Numbered from the stretch's first letter, positions 1-9,084 are shown. The stretch: DNA of 64,000 nt from LD21 sp963715785 (GCA_963715785.1 OY970276.1:62001-126000), one strand, 5' to 3'. Numbers and translations are program-made. The notes: a model not told the origin generated them from the sequence alone.

Positions 1-1
1 G

Positions 2-1042
2 TACTTCACCAGTAACAGGGAGGGAGGCCAGGGCAATCTTGATATCTACGTTTCCGAAAAGGATGCTGCCGGAGACTGGGGTCCGGCCGTAAATATTGGA
101 TCAGCAATAAATACTCCTTTTAATGAGGATACTCCTTTCATTACTCAGAACGATTCAATACTTTATTTTTCTTCTGAAGGCCATAGCTCCATGGGGGGAT
201 TCGATATCTTCATGAGTCAGAGATCCGGATCAGGCTGGAAAACACCTGTAAACCTGGGTTATCCAATAAATTCAACTGATGATGATAAATTTTTCCAGCC
301 GGTAAATAACGGGAAGAATGCTTATTACTCCATGATTACCGACTACAAAAAGAAAGATATATTTTATATCGGCTTTGGCAAGCCGGGGGTTAACGAGTTA
401 TTTGAGATCAGAGGTAAATTCAGTCTGAAAGATACAACCGTGACCTTTGATGACAATTATTCAATTCATCTTTTAAATAAATCTACCGGAGACACCCTCG
501 ATGTTGGTTTCCCAAATAAGTATACCGGGATCTACAGCTTTTCCGTAGCCCCTGGAAAATTCAGGATCTTTTACAAAGGGTATGGTTATTTTACACAGAC
601 CATTGATACAACAATATTGCCTGACAGTCCTGATCTTGTATTGAATATAGATGTCTCCCTTGACAGGGATCCCAGTATAAAGAGGCTGGCAAGCATTCCG
701 GTTGTCTATGATAAGATTGATCTTGCTCTCATACCAACTATTGCTTCCGTTGATACGAGCACTCTTATACGAAATCTTAATGTAAGCGACGTAAGTGACA
801 GTAATATAAAGGATTCTGACGTACTCTATTATACAGTTCAGGTTATGGCCCTTCATAATCCTGTTGATATTACCTATTTTAAATACATTTCTGATATGAA
901 GGTAATGTATAATGATCTAGATAAGTTTTACCGTTATACAACAGGTAAATTTCCGACGCGGGAAGATGCTTATTCATTAAGACTTGATTTGATAAGGAAA
1001 GGATATCCTGATGAAATCTTTATCAAGAAAGTGTCAAAGTAA
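2..1042 (+). CDS. PD40 beta-propeller envelope protein, 5' end cut by window
   Basis: The reading frame is open from the first bases, so the start lies outside the window and about 346 C-terminal residues are visible. The visible part begins with PD40/WD40-like repeats (YFTSNREGG, then FNEDTPF and YFSSEGHSSMGGFDIF). A carboxypeptidase-regulatory-like beta domain follows at roughly 130-220, and the C-terminus resembles SPOR (YYTVQVMALHNPVD to the end). Unlike its downstream neighbour it has no OmpA domain between propeller and SPOR part. The propeller repeats are clearly related to those of the next protein (N-T-P-[FY]-N-E-D-T-P-F and SS.GH.SMGG.D are shared), so the two are tandem paralogs. 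Its stop overlaps the next start by one base (TAATG), which indicates an operon. The likely site of action is the periplasm or outer membrane. The specific role is unknown. Confidence 0.8.
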   Translation, partial: YFTSNREGGQGNLDIYVSEKDAAGDWGPAVNIGSAINTPFNEDTPFITQNDSILYFSSEGHSSMGGFDIFMSQRSGSGWKTPVNLGYPINSTDDDKFFQPVNNGKNAYYSMITDYKKKDIFYIGFGKPGVNELFEIRGKFSLKDTTVTFDDNYSIHLLNKSTGDTLDVGFPNKYTGIYSFSVAPGKFRIFYKGYGYFTQTIDTTILPDSPDLVLNIDVSLDRDPSIKRLASIPVVYDKIDLALIPTIASVDTSTLIRNLNVSDVSDSNIKDSDVLYYTVQVMALHNPVDITYFKYISDMKVMYNDLDKFYRYTTGKFPTREDAYSLRLDLIRKGYPDEIFIKKVSK

Positions 1043-3561
1043 TGAAAACTGCATTTAAGCAGGCATTAGCTATTTTACTGCTGCTATTCTTTTTTTTACC
1101 AGTATTTTCACAAGTCCTTTCTAAAAAGGGATTTATAAAAGCAGTGCAGCAGGCTGATATTTTTTACTATTATGATCAGAATTATGTCAAAGCTGCCAGC
1201 CTTTATGAATCGCTCCTGAAATCGTATCCCGAAAATTCCAACCTCAAAGCAAAGCTTGGTATATGCTATTTAAATCTCGACGGTAAAAATCCGGAATCAC
1301 TCAGACTCCTCTCATCGGCTTCATTGAACGTGGTTAACAATGACAAGGAGTACCTCGAATATGGTGACAAGGCGCCTCTCGATACTTATCTTTACCTTGC
1401 AATTGCATATCATCAGAATGACAGTCTTCAAAAAGCCATTACGATGTATTATGACGCAAAAAAACGGCTAAGCGGGACTAAAGCGTTCAGGGAAGAGTAC
1501 ATTGACAACCAGATCCGCGATTGTCTTTACGCCCTTCAGATGAAAAAGAAACCCCTCACTATCGATACCGAACTTTTCACTCCCTGGCTCAGTGACTATC
1601 CCGGAGCATGCGATCCGGTACTTGCAAAAAATGACTCTGTTTTTATTTTCACTCAGGAAGAAAATGGAAAAACCCGGATACTATGCTCCTATAAATCCGG
1701 TTCCTGGAAAAAGCCTACGGATATTACAAAGCAGCTTGGGGGATATGACAGATTCTATTCAAACTCAATTACAGGTGATGGAAAGCTGTTGATAATCTAT
1801 ATGGATGACGGTGGCGACGGAAATCTTTATTATAGCCAGAGAAAGGATTCAACCTGGTCAAAAATAAAAACTGTCGGAAAACCGATATGCTCAATCTACT
1901 GGCAGTCTCACGGTTTCATAACACCCGACGGCAAAACAATGTACTTCTCAAGCAATAAGCCTGGCGGTGAAGGGGAACTTGATATATGGTATTCTGTAAA
2001 AAATGCGAACGGAAAATGGGACGAACCAATAAACTGCGGGAATATAATAAACACTCCATATAACGAAGACACTCCCTTCTTTGATGAGGAAACAGGCGCC
2101 CTGATTTTCAGTTCAGTAGGCCATACAAGCATGGGAGGATATGATGTATTCAGATCATTAAAGAAAAACGGGACATGGACCAACCCGATCGGGATGCCAT
2201 ATGCATTCAATGATATTTTGCAAAATGTCTTCTTCATACTTAATAATAATAAGCCGGGTTTTATTACCAGCCTGTATAACGAGAAAACAAAAACCAGGAA
2301 TATATATTCTATTGTAGCTGAGGACCCGGCTGAAAAGATTGTATATGCCATGGGAAGTATTTCTCTTCAGGACGGACTGGCAATCAATCCTGACCAAACA
2401 AAGGTATGGCTGGTAGACTCAAATAAATCGAATATTTCTAGGAATATTGTGCTCAGCGATTCAGCTACATTTAAATTTGCCGTCAAGCCCGGTGATTACA
2501 GGCTCTATGTTAGTCACAAGGGATATAAAATCGATACTATTAATCTGAATATACCTTTATACTACGCCTCAAATTATATTTCTCTCTCAGCTGCGCTTGT
2601 ACCCGATAAAGTTTTTGAAGGAGAATTTCTCTCAATAAACAATGTATTATTCGACTTCGATAAATTTAATCTGACTGATGAAGCTAAAGCAGGTCTGGAA
2701 AGTCTTAAAGGTATCCTCATCAATTATCCTGAGCTAAGAGTAGAAGTTGCAGGCTACACTGATTCGAAAGGGAGTAAAGAATATAACAGGAAACTTGCAG
2801 ACAAAAGAGCTCAGACTGTAATTGATTACCTTTCTACCTCCGGAACCCCGAAATCAAGATTTGTTAAGAAAGCATATGGAAAATCGGATTTCGTAGCTGT
2901 TAACTCTAATAATGACGGTTCAGATAATCCTGAAGGAAGGAAGTACAACAGAAGAGTCACTTTCGGAATAGTTGATCCTAAAACCGGTATCATTATACGC
3001 CAGGAAACCTATACTCCTGAACACCTCAGGCAGCCATATTCTATGAGATATAGTATTGTGCTCCTAAAAACCGGCAAAAAGCTTCCTCCGGCCTATTTTT
3101 CCGACTTGACAAAGGATGAACCGTTGTTTATCAGGACTATTAAAGCAGATACCATTTCAATGTATTCACTGGGAGTATTTTACAATAAATTTGATGCGCT
3201 GAAGTATCTTGATTTTGTGAGGGAAAAAGGATTTGGAAATGCTTATATTTTGAATCAGTATGAGCTTGAAAAGGAGTCAAATGAGCTTATAAACTCAGAT
3301 GAAAAAAATGCTGCACTGAATAAGATCGACAAGGATGTTTGGACTATACAGTTGAAAGCAACTCAAAATCCATTGAATATTGACCAGGTCTTCAGCGATC
3401 TTGAAGGAGTGAACGAAATCAGAGCCGGCGATGGTTTTTATAAATATTACTACGGAGAGTTTATCACTCTTTCAAAAGCAAAGGAGGCATTGCTGTCACT
3501 CAAGAAATCGGGGTTTGATGATGCCTTTATCAGGAATCTTTATTTATTGATATCTCAGTAA
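1042..3561 (+). CDS. TPR-PD40-OmpA-SPOR envelope protein
   Basis: This 839-residue protein has a signal peptide (LLLLFFFLPVFSQ). A TPR-like helical segment spans about 30-165, a PD40 beta-propeller about 180-430 and a small beta domain about 440-525. An OmpA/MotB peptidoglycan-binding domain covers about 533-643 (NNVLFDFDKFNLTDEA, then GYTDSKGSKEYN and the NRRV end). Two SPOR-like segments lie near 700-750 and 770-839. The TPR-propeller-OmpA order matches the PorE type of type IX secretion-associated proteins, but here SPOR-like tails are added and no other T9SS gene is visible. OmpA domains bind diaminopimelate in peptidoglycan, so it probably links the outer membrane and the cell wall. It is translationally coupled to the paralog upstream, and a GNAT gene follows 17 bp later. 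The domain calls are firm; the cellular role is inferred. Confidence 0.88.
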   Translation: MKTAFKQALAILLLLFFFLPVFSQVLSKKGFIKAVQQADIFYYYDQNYVKAASLYESLLKSYPENSNLKAKLGICYLNLDGKNPESLRLLSSASLNVVNNDKEYLEYGDKAPLDTYLYLAIAYHQNDSLQKAITMYYDAKKRLSGTKAFREEYIDNQIRDCLYALQMKKKPLTIDTELFTPWLSDYPGACDPVLAKNDSVFIFTQEENGKTRILCSYKSGSWKKPTDITKQLGGYDRFYSNSITGDGKLLIIYMDDGGDGNLYYSQRKDSTWSKIKTVGKPICSIYWQSHGFITPDGKTMYFSSNKPGGEGELDIWYSVKNANGKWDEPINCGNIINTPYNEDTPFFDEETGALIFSSVGHTSMGGYDVFRSLKKNGTWTNPIGMPYAFNDILQNVFFILNNNKPGFITSLYNEKTKTRNIYSIVAEDPAEKIVYAMGSISLQDGLAINPDQTKVWLVDSNKSNISRNIVLSDSATFKFAVKPGDYRLYVSHKGYKIDTINLNIPLYYASNYISLSAALVPDKVFEGEFLSINNVLFDFDKFNLTDEAKAGLESLKGILINYPELRVEVAGYTDSKGSKEYNRKLADKRAQTVIDYLSTSGTPKSRFVKKAYGKSDFVAVNSNNDGSDNPEGRKYNRRVTFGIVDPKTGIIIRQETYTPEHLRQPYSMRYSIVLLKTGKKLPPAYFSDLTKDEPLFIRTIKADTISMYSLGVFYNKFDALKYLDFVREKGFGNAYILNQYELEKESNELINSDEKNAALNKIDKDVWTIQLKATQNPLNIDQVFSDLEGVNEIRAGDGFYKYYYGEFITLSKAKEALLSLKKSGFDDAFIRNLYLLISQ

Positions 3562-3578
3562 TATTAAGGTCCGGAAAC

Positions 3579-4097
3579 ATGAGGTACAAAAATATCAGGC
3601 TGCGTGCGCTTGAGCCGGAAGATCTCGAGCTTCTTTATGAGTGGGAAAACGATAAAGCCTACTGGTCAATCAGCAACACAGTGGCACCATTCTCAAGATA
3701 TACACTGAAAAGATACCTGGAAAATTCTCACAAGGATATATATGAAACCGGCCAGTTACGCCTGATGATTGACCATATTGACGATAATATAACTATTGGC
3801 ACCATTGACCTGTTTGATTTTGATCCTTTTCATAAAAGGGCCGGTATAGGAATACTTATTGCCAAAGAAGCATACAGAAGAAAAGGATATGCCTCAATGT
3901 CGCTTACCTGTTTGATAAAGTATTGTTTTAAGACACTTCAGCTCCATCAGCTGTACTGCAACATCCTGTCAAATAACCAGGAAAGTATCGACCTGTTCAA
4001 AAATCACGGCTTTGAACAGATAGGGATTAAGAAAGACTGGATAAATACCTCCGGCGGATATCTTGATGAACATATGTTTCAATTGATTAATGCTTAA
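3579..4097 (+). CDS. GNAT family N-acetyltransferase (RimJ/SpeG-like)
   Basis: The protein has 172 residues, the usual length for a single-domain GNAT. It opens with IRLRALEPEDLELLYEWEND, typical of the RimJ/RimL/SpeG branch. The acetyl-CoA-binding motif region is RAGIGILIAKEAYRRKGYAS at about 88-107, and the C-terminal NQESIDLFKNHGFEQIG is the standard motif B. The expected reaction is acetyl transfer from acetyl-CoA to an amine or a protein N-terminus. The substrate cannot be read from the sequence; polyamine or ribosomal-protein acetylation is possible. It starts 17 bp after the OmpA gene and is probably the last gene of that operon. Its 3' end overlaps the convergent methylase gene by 11 bp. 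Confidence 0.85.
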   Translation: MRYKNIRLRALEPEDLELLYEWENDKAYWSISNTVAPFSRYTLKRYLENSHKDIYETGQLRLMIDHIDDNITIGTIDLFDFDPFHKRAGIGILIAKEAYRRKGYASMSLTCLIKYCFKTLQLHQLYCNILSNNQESIDLFKNHGFEQIGIKKDWINTSGGYLDEHMFQLINA

Positions 4098-5106
4098 TTA
4101 ATCCTGCTGCGAGGAGACCGCAGGCTGCAGATATATCAGTTCCCCTCGATTTACGTATGGAGGCAGAAATCCCGGAAATAATAAGATTATGCTTGAAGTA
4201 CTGCATCCGCTCAGGCGGAGATGGACATAGGCTATCATTGCCGGATGGGTGATAAGAAAGCAGGTTGACCCTGAGTGAAGAACCGCTTAGTAATTTCCTT
4301 AGTTCATCAAGATGAAGATCACTGTCATTCTTGTCCTTTATCATAAGGTATGCAATGCTTATCCTTCTCTTTTTCCTGACAGGGACATTTCTGGCCATTT
4401 CCAGTATCTTCAGCACCGGGTAATTATTTTCAGCCGGAATAACTCTCTTCCGTTCATCACTGAAAGGAGAATACAGGCTTAATGCCAGGTTGCAATCTGA
4501 TTTTTTCAGAAATTGCTCTACGCCTGGCATAACCCCCACTGTTGATACAGTTATGTTTCTTTTGCCAAGGGAAAGCCCCCACTCCGCCGTAATGATATTG
4601 CAGGCTTTGAGGACATTTTCAAGATTATCCATCGGTTCCCCCATACCCATAAAGACTACATGTGTGACTTTATCTGAGTGTGGGATCGCAATAATCTGGT
4701 TCACTATTTCACCTGCTGTCAAATTACCATGAAACCCATACCGGGCTGTCACACAAAATGTACAACCCATCCTGCAACCCGACTGGGTAGACACACAAAC
4801 CGTATTTCTTTTATTATCCGGAATATAAACTGTTTCAAATTCTTTACCTGATTCAGTTCTGAACAGATATTTTACGGATCCGTCATCGGAGGTTTCAGAT
4901 GCTGCAGGCAAAAATATCCCTGTTTCTGCAATATTCAATAGTTCATTTCTAAGTCGCGATGGCATCATGATCATTGAGAATTCCGATGCACGCTTTTTGT
5001 ATATCCCATTTGATATTGAAACGGCGTGAGCGACAGTAAAACCTGAAGATCTGATAAGATCATATATTTCATCCGAAGTTAAACCGCAGAGATTCTTTTT
5101 GACCAT
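4087..5106 (-). CDS. rlmN: RlmN-family radical SAM methyltransferase
   Basis: This 339-residue radical SAM enzyme carries its 4Fe-4S cluster on C111-x3-C115-x2-C118 (SGCRMGCTFC). It also has LTAGEIVNQI, the VVFMGMGEPMDN motif and the C-terminal SRGTDISAACG, whose Cys329 matches the methyl-carrying cysteine of RlmN. RlmN uses two SAM molecules to methylate C2 of A2503 in 23S rRNA and A37 in some tRNAs. All key cysteines are present. The protein is slightly shorter than E. coli RlmN (384 residues), mainly at the N-terminus, so a Bacteroidota-specific RlmN-like paralog remains possible. It is convergent with the GNAT gene, overlapping by 11 bp, and is probably transcribed alone. Confidence 0.8.
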   Translation of the reverse strand: MVKKNLCGLTSDEIYDLIRSSGFTVAHAVSISNGIYKKRASEFSMIMMPSRLRNELLNIAETGIFLPAASETSDDGSVKYLFRTESGKEFETVYIPDNKRNTVCVSTQSGCRMGCTFCVTARYGFHGNLTAGEIVNQIIAIPHSDKVTHVVFMGMGEPMDNLENVLKACNIITAEWGLSLGKRNITVSTVGVMPGVEQFLKKSDCNLALSLYSPFSDERKRVIPAENNYPVLKILEMARNVPVRKKRRISIAYLMIKDKNDSDLHLDELRKLLSGSSLRVNLLSYHPSGNDSLCPSPPERMQYFKHNLIISGISASIRKSRGTDISAACGLLAAGLIKH

Positions 5107-5315
5107 ATTAAAATGATATGTGCAAAAATAGAACGATTATCAATATCTTAGTAATTAATATCATCAAACAGGAAATATTCTCCGGGACTTTGCAAAGAGA
5201 TGGAAAAGTGGGAGTCGAACCGGAAATGAACGCGCTTCGATCATTACCGCAACTGTCCTTTATAAAATAAGAAAAGTAATAATAATTGTTTCAGACACAA
5301 AATGAATTAAAAATA

Positions 5316-6563
5316 ATGAAAATGAATCCGGTAAAAATTCTATTGATCGCCTCATTTATGCTTGCATCCTGCAATGGTGGCAATCAGGTGAAAAAAAACA
5401 ATCTAAAAGTAAATTCTATGATAACTGACAGCACAAAACAGTATGGATTTAACAGGGATTTCCTGAAAAAACATACTTCAGTTCTTGAACTCAAAAATGG
5501 TAGTTCGGCAATAATTATCGTACCCGCCTGGCAGGCAAGGGTAATGACCAGTACGGCTGAAGGTGATTCAGGCTATAGCTTCGGATGGATAAACAGAGAA
5601 CTTATCTCATCGGGCAAAATTCTACAACATATTAATCCGTATGGTGGGGAAGAAAGATTATGGCTAGGTCCGGAAGGCGGCCAGTTCTCCATATTCTTTG
5701 CCAGGGGAAAATCTTTTATATATGATAACTGGCAGACACCGTTCTTCCTCGATACCATGCCATTCCAGCTTATGTCATCGAACGATACTTCGGCACTATT
5801 TGCAACCGATATAATGACTGAGAATTATAGCGGAACGCAGTTTAAATTGCGTATTGAAAGGGAAATAACTCTTATGAAAGACAATGAGATAAGCAAGCTC
5901 ATCTCGGTTGATGTTAAGAGCCTCAAATATGTCGGTTACCGTTCTGATAACAAATTAATTAATAAGGGAGATGAATCATGGAAAAAGAAAACCGGTCTTT
6001 TATCCATATGGATGCTCGGTATGTTTAACCCTTCGCCGGCAATTATTATAACAATTCCCGTTAAACCGGGAGATGAGAAGCTTTTAGGGCCGAAAGTCAA
6101 TGATACATATTTTGGTAAAATCTCTGGTGACAGGCTTAAAGTAATCGGTGACCACATATTTTTCAAAGCAGACGGTAAAAGCCGGGGCAAAATCGGTATT
6201 CCACCTCTGAGAGCTGCCGGTGTTATGGGAAGCTATGATTCGGATAACAAAATTCTTACTCTGCTTATCTGCAAAATTCCGGAAGGAAATAAAAATTATG
6301 TCAATTCCTCCTGGCAAATCCAGAAGGACCCATATTCCGGTGATGTTCTCAATTCATATAATGACGGACCTCTTGCAGACGGCTCCCAGATGGGGCCTTT
6401 TTATGAACTGGAGACTTCCTCTCCGGCTGCCGATCTTAAGCCGGGAGAAAGTCTCAGCCATGTTCAGTATACTCTTCATCTCACAGGAGGCACGGCTGAA
6501 CTGGATAAAATATCACGAAAAGTCCTGGGCGTCAGCCTGCAAGAAATTAAACTGGCATTTTAA
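5316..6563 (+). CDS. Lipoprotein of unknown function (DUF6786-like)
   Basis: An open frame begins at a TTG at 5286, but the ATG at 5316 (or the one at 5322) directly precedes a clear lipoprotein signal, MKMNPVKILLIASFMLASC, with lipobox LASC. The mature protein has about 395 residues and is rich in beta-strand and aromatic motifs such as GGEERLWLGPEGGQFSIFF, FIYDNWQTPFF and DGSQMGPFYELE. From memory it resembles a Bacteroidota family labelled DUF6786, but I cannot confirm that. The beta-rich pattern and conserved acidic/aromatic motifs could suit a carbohydrate-binding or mutarotase-like fold; this is conjecture. It lies alone and converges on the M3 peptidase gene with 11 bp between the stops. 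Confidence 0.7.
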   Translation: MKMNPVKILLIASFMLASCNGGNQVKKNNLKVNSMITDSTKQYGFNRDFLKKHTSVLELKNGSSAIIIVPAWQARVMTSTAEGDSGYSFGWINRELISSGKILQHINPYGGEERLWLGPEGGQFSIFFARGKSFIYDNWQTPFFLDTMPFQLMSSNDTSALFATDIMTENYSGTQFKLRIEREITLMKDNEISKLISVDVKSLKYVGYRSDNKLINKGDESWKKKTGLLSIWMLGMFNPSPAIIITIPVKPGDEKLLGPKVNDTYFGKISGDRLKVIGDHIFFKADGKSRGKIGIPPLRAAGVMGSYDSDNKILTLLICKIPEGNKNYVNSSWQIQKDPYSGDVLNSYNDGPLADGSQMGPFYELETSSPAADLKPGESLSHVQYTLHLTGGTAELDKISRKVLGVSLQEIKLAF

Positions 6564-6574
6564 ATCTTGTCTTG

Positions 6575-8683
6575 CTACAGATTCAGTCCCCGGTTCCTGA
6601 GTAACGGTTCAATGACAGGCTCCCGTCCACGGAAATTGATGAAGCTTTGCATAGCATCTGTAATTCCCATTGGAGCAAGAATATTTTTTCGGAATGATTC
6701 AGCTGTAGCCTTATCGAAAATGCCCTTTTCCCTGAATGCCTCAAACGCGTCATTATCGAGCACTGCCGCCCATGTATAACAATAGTAACCAGCATCATAA
6801 CCACCTACAATATGCAGAAAATAGGTGCTCCTGTACCTTGGCTCAATCTCTTTAATAAGACCAATTTTATCGAGGTGCTCTTTTTCGAATTTTTCAACAT
6901 CAATATTCACAGGAGCTTCGAGCGTATAATAATCCATATCGAGTAATGAAGCGGCAAGAAGCTCAACATTGTCAAATCCGGTATTGAAAAAGCCGCTTTT
7001 TTGTATCTTACTTATAAGAGCGTCGGGAATGATCTCACCGGTTTTATAGTTTTTCGCGTACATCTTAAGCACTTCAGGCTCGGTAGCCCAATGTTCCATT
7101 ATCTGTGATGGCAATTCCACTATATCCATTGCAGTGTTTGTGGAACCGTATTTATTTATAGAAAAAAGTCCCTGAAGGCTATGTCCAAACTCATGAAAAA
7201 GTGTTCTTACATCGTCGAGGCTCAGCAACGAAGGGGTGTCACCTGAGGGATTTGGGAAGTTCAATACCATCGTAACAACAGGATTTACCTCTTTTCCGTC
7301 TAACCACCGGTGATCGCAATATGATCCGCACCATGCTCCCTGGCCTTTGCTTGCCCTGGTATAAAAATCCATATACAGTACTCCCAGGTGAGCACCATTA
7401 GCCTCTTTTACTTCAAATCCCATGGCATCGGGATGAGGAAGAGGAATACCCGCGATTGGGGTGAAGGTAATACCATAAAGCTTATTTGCCACTGCAAAAG
7501 CACCTTCCCTTACATTATCCAGCTTGAAATAGGGTCGTAATTCGCTATCATCGAGATTATATTTCTCTTTGCGAAGCTTCTCAGCAAAATACCACCAGTC
7601 TGAAGGTTCGATTTTAAAATTTGCATTCCCATGGTCTGCAATTTTCTGCATTTCCTTCAATTCTTCACCGGCAACCTTGAGGGCAGGCGTCCAGAGCTTA
7701 TTAAGCAGGGAGTAAACATTTGCCGGATTTTTTGCCATCCTGTTTTCCAGATTCAGATCTGCATGTGATTTATAACCCAGCAGCTTAGCTCTCCTGGCAC
7801 GAAGGCTTACTATGTCGGCGAGTATCTTCTTGTTGTCAAGATTATCATTATGGTTGCCTCGTGTCAGATAAGCATCATACAGCTTTTTACGAAGTTCACG
7901 GTTTTCGTCATAAGTCAGAAAGGGAAGCATACTTGGTTTCTGAGTGGTAAAAACCCATTTACCATTGAGACTGTCGTTGACGGCAATTTGTGCAGCGCCA
8001 TCTATTGCACTCTGAGGCAATCCTTTAAGATCATCCTTATTGTCAAGGATCAGTTTGAATTTATTGGTTTCAGCCAGCACATTCTGACTAAAAGCAACTG
8101 TAAGAACTGAAATATCCTGATTTAGCTTTTTAAGGGTATCCCGGTCAGCACCGGCAAGCATAGCTCCGTTCCGTACAAAACTTTTATAAAGGTTTTCAAG
8201 CAGGAATTTCTCCTCATCCTCAAGGTTGAATTTGGCCTGGTTCCCGTATATTGATTTGATCTTTTGAAAAAGCACCGGATCAAGCAAGATACCATCGCGA
8301 TATTCAGAAAGTTTTGGTGAGATGTCCATTTCAATCTTCTGAAGAGAGTCGTTTGTGTTAGCAGAAGACTGGGCGAAAAATACATATGACACTTTAGTCA
8401 GAAGCTTTCCCATAGTGTCGAGCGGATAAATAGTGTTTAAAAATGTGGGCTCTTCCTTATTCTGCAAAATTTTTTCAAGATCATTCTTTCCCTCTTCAAT
8501 TCCCTTTTCAAAGGCAGGCATATAATGTTTAGCCATTATCTTTTCAAAGGGAGGTACATCGAAAGGCGTATTATATGGCTTAAAAAACGGGTTGTCTGCG
8601 ACAACAGCCGGTTTACTTTTGCATCCTGCCAGAAAGACACAGATTAATCCACTGATAAACATAAATTTGATGGTGCTTTTCAT
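6575..8683 (-). CDS. dcp: M3 family metallopeptidase lipoprotein, Dcp-like
   Basis: This 702-residue protein has the lipoprotein signal MKSTIKFMFISGLICVFLAGC. The zinc-binding HEFGH motif lies near residue 497 (DVRTLFHEFGHSLQGLF), followed by the third-ligand segment ELPSQIMEHW. PFEKIMAKHYMPAFEKG at the N-terminus and GGYDAGYYCYTWAAVLDNDAFEAF near the end are typical of peptidyl-dipeptidase Dcp and oligopeptidase A. The enzyme removes dipeptides from peptide C-termini or cuts short oligopeptides. The lipobox places it on the periplasmic side or at the outer membrane, which suits nutrition from peptides. The gene is monocistronic, with a well-formed promoter 43-73 bp upstream. The choice between Dcp and oligopeptidase A specificity is by overall resemblance only. 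Confidence 0.88.
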   Translation of the reverse strand: MKSTIKFMFISGLICVFLAGCKSKPAVVADNPFFKPYNTPFDVPPFEKIMAKHYMPAFEKGIEEGKNDLEKILQNKEEPTFLNTIYPLDTMGKLLTKVSYVFFAQSSANTNDSLQKIEMDISPKLSEYRDGILLDPVLFQKIKSIYGNQAKFNLEDEEKFLLENLYKSFVRNGAMLAGADRDTLKKLNQDISVLTVAFSQNVLAETNKFKLILDNKDDLKGLPQSAIDGAAQIAVNDSLNGKWVFTTQKPSMLPFLTYDENRELRKKLYDAYLTRGNHNDNLDNKKILADIVSLRARRAKLLGYKSHADLNLENRMAKNPANVYSLLNKLWTPALKVAGEELKEMQKIADHGNANFKIEPSDWWYFAEKLRKEKYNLDDSELRPYFKLDNVREGAFAVANKLYGITFTPIAGIPLPHPDAMGFEVKEANGAHLGVLYMDFYTRASKGQGAWCGSYCDHRWLDGKEVNPVVTMVLNFPNPSGDTPSLLSLDDVRTLFHEFGHSLQGLFSINKYGSTNTAMDIVELPSQIMEHWATEPEVLKMYAKNYKTGEIIPDALISKIQKSGFFNTGFDNVELLAASLLDMDYYTLEAPVNIDVEKFEKEHLDKIGLIKEIEPRYRSTYFLHIVGGYDAGYYCYTWAAVLDNDAFEAFREKGIFDKATAESFRKNILAPMGITDAMQSFINFRGREPVIEPLLRNRGLNL

Positions 8684-8725
8684 AATTATTTTTCTTTGAT
8701 TTCTTATGCTGAATTTTCAGATGTG

Positions 8726-8756
8726 CAAATTAAGTTTATTCAACCCGGTAATCAAA
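8726..8756 (-). promoter_or_regulatory. Promoter of the M3 peptidase gene
   Basis: On the minus strand the sequence reads TTTG, 19 bp, then TTAATTTG. This fits the Bacteroidota sigma-ABfr consensus (-33 TTTG, -7 TAnnTTTG) with one mismatch in the -7 box. The predicted start is near 8719, which gives a leader of about 36 nt. Confidence 0.5.
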
Positions 8757-8848
8757 AGAATCTTAAAGAATTTAACTGATTACTTTAAGACTGAAATAGT
8801 ATGAACAGGTTATTATTTATGAAGTATGAGAAGAAGACAAATATTTAC

Positions 8849-8856
8849 TACTTTTG
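8849..8856 (+). promoter_or_regulatory. -7 box upstream of tRNA-Ser(CGA)
   Basis: TACTTTTG is a perfect TAnnTTTG match ending 20 bp before the mature tRNA. No clear TTTG is present 19 bp further upstream. The identical octamer forms the -7 box of the tRNA-Ser(GCT) locus at about 31.5 kb, which supports the call. Confidence 0.5.
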
Positions 8857-8876
8857 AAATCCTTTAACAGGAAAAT

Positions 8877-8965
8877 GGAGAGGTGGCAGAGTGGTCGAAT
8901 GCGGCGGTCTCGAAAACCGTTGTTCGCCTTACGGCGAACCGGGGGTTCGAATCCCCCTCTCTCCG
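8877..8965 (+). tRNA. tRNA-Ser (anticodon CGA)
   Basis: The acceptor arm pairs GGAGAGG (8877-8883) with TCTCTCC (8958-8964) and is followed by discriminator G. The anticodon arm is GCGGT-CTCGAAA-ACCGT with anticodon CGA at 8911-8913, reading UCG. A long class II variable arm, GTTCGCC-TTAC-GGCGAAC, is diagnostic for Ser. The T arm is GGGGG-TTCGAAT-CCCCC. CCA is not encoded; the flank is CAACA. A hairpin followed by T-rich sequence begins at 8981 and should terminate the transcript. Confidence 0.97.
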
Positions 8966-8970
8966 CAACA

Positions 8971-9082
8971 CTTAAATGAACCCCGCATCAGCGGGGTTAT
9001 TTATTTTTCTGAAGGGCCGAAGAAAGTTTTCTTTCTGAAGGACCTGAAGGAAAATAAATAATACCCGAAGGGTTCATTTAAG
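8971..9082. repeat. Compound palindrome at the 3' end of tRNA-Ser(CGA)
   Basis: The outer arms CTTAAATGAACCC (8971-8983) and GGGTTCATTTAAG (9070-9082) are perfect 13-bp inverted repeats. Just inside each sits a GC hairpin: CCCCGC-ATCA-GCGGGG at 8981-8996 and ACCC-GAA-GGGT at 9063-9073. Between them TTATTTATTTT and AAAATAAATAA form a middle inverted repeat. The centre holds AGAAAG-TTTT-CTTTCT and three CTGAAGG copies (9009, 9035, 9044). The proximal hairpin plus T-tract works as a terminator for the tRNA. The distal one is its mirror image for the other strand. The same architecture, with different arms, follows tRNA-Ser(GCT). Confidence 0.85.
8981..9008 (+). terminator. Rho-independent terminator of tRNA-Ser(CGA)
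   Basis: The stem CCCCGC/GCGGGG with a 4-nt loop is followed by TTATTTATTTTT. It starts 15 bp after the mature tRNA 3' end and forms the proximal hairpin of the compound palindrome. Confidence 0.7.
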
Positions 9083-9084
9083 GG

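Noticed and set aside
1908..2397. Antisense open frames of up to 147 codons within the OmpA-SPOR gene
   Set aside because: The plus-strand gene is supported by several domains; the antisense frames have no domain or start context.
5200..5262. Minus-strand tRNA-like sequence containing GGTTCGACTCCCAC between rlmN and the lipoprotein gene
   Set aside because: The T-loop motif is present but the T stem pairs poorly (TCCGG with CCCAC), and no acceptor or anticodon arm can be built. It is at most a remnant; the TCGAA/TTCGA repeat around it may be chance.
9001..9060. CTGAAGG triplication taken as a possible CRISPR or tandem array
   Set aside because: The units are 7 bp, irregularly spaced and part of the palindrome; there are no repeat-spacer units and no cas genes.
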